From positions 1 to 17,174 of the forward strand of contig JANBPT010000987.1 in the NCBI GenBank assembly GCA_027575765.1: a DNA stretch of 17,174 bases. The letters are read 5' to 3'. The stretch comes from Tieghemiomyces parasiticus. Its lineage: Eukaryota > Kickxellomycota > Dimargaritomycetes > Dimargaritales > Dimargaritaceae. The notes below the pieces were generated by a model. That model saw only the letters and a program-made list of their open reading frames with translations, was not told the DNA's origin and did not search any database. This document shows, in pieces, positions 16,954 to 17,174 of the stretch (position 1 is the first letter of the stretch; each line of letters opens with the position of its first letter). A program made the translations under genes and the position numbers.

Positions 16954-17174
16954 ATGGCAGCAAAAACAGCCGTATTTGCGCAACGGCGCGTCTCGGGGTT
17001 GCACAGGGCTGTGCGGGGCGTTCGGGGAGAAGAGCCGTGCAACCCATCGTCACGCGGAGGGCCCGACCAAGCTTTCGCCCAGATCGCCCGTGCCACGCCA
17101 TCGGGACGAACCACTCCGAGCACCGTCCAACCCAGCGGCCAACCGCCCAGGCCGACGCGCTCGACACGCCCGGT
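16954..17174 (+). CDS. Possible 5' end of a divergent gene, 3' partial
   Basis: From ATG 16954 a frame runs open to the window edge (73 codons). It encodes a basic start (MAAKTAVFAQRRVSGLHRAV) and then a Ser/Thr/Pro/Arg-rich low-complexity stretch. It would diverge from bL17m. The other two + frames, and at least one minus frame, are also open here because GC is high, so openness is poor evidence; only the ATG context and the gene-sized gap argue for it. No domain is visible. Confidence 0.2.
   Translation, partial: MAAKTAVFAQRRVSGLHRAVRGVRGEEPCNPSSRGGPDQAFAQIARATPSGRTTPSTVQPSGQPPRPTRSTRP

Noticed and set aside
16668..17123. 151-codon minus-strand frame at the right end
   Set aside because: All three + strand frames, and minus frames too, are open over the GC-rich last 220 bp, so length there is not evidence; no family motif.

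Overview
This is a nuclear segment of a fungus. All multi-exon genes have GT-AG introns of about 110-300 nt, mostly with GTAAGT/GTGAGT/GTTAGT donors. Proteins include fungal-style KIN17, PRP18, NOP16, PIF1 and a mitochondrial bL17, plus a secreted trypsin-family protein with a possible dibasic (Kex2-like) propeptide site. Moderate GC, short introns and trypsin-family proteins fit an early-diverging (zoopagomycete-like) fungus, but that placement is inference and no species can be named.

Layout. The 3' end of an unidentified helical-repeat (PPR-like) gene (1-285, +) converges on KIN17 (595-2058, -, four exons). About 2.7 kb with no confident gene follows; it holds a decayed non-LTR reverse transcriptase fragment (3066-3311) and one orphan ORF. 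Next come a two-exon secreted trypsin-fold protein that has lost its catalytic His and Asp (4804-5845, +) and a three-exon PIF1 helicase (6699-8851, +). A repeat-rich stretch follows: tRNA-Thr(AGU) (9059-9131, -), two tandem 479-bp LTR-like repeats beginning 9 bp upstream of the tRNA, and an 865-bp unit (10941-11805) bounded by related inverted 34-bp ends and containing a second decayed reverse transcriptase C-terminus. The right part has intronless PRP18 (12022-13272, +), convergent with NOP16 (13721-14624, -), then mitochondrial ribosomal protein bL17 (15140-16350, -), and possibly the start of a divergent gene at the right edge.

The housekeeping genes cover mRNA splicing (PRP18), nucleolar 60S assembly (NOP16), mitoribosome structure (bL17m), helicase activity for genome maintenance (PIF1) and chromatin/DNA repair/RNA binding (KIN17). 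They do not form an operon or pathway. The most interesting material is the inactive-looking trypsin homolog and the retroelement debris, especially the tandem LTR-like pair beside the tRNA gene. I found no CRISPR array, rRNA or obvious novel multi-gene defence system.
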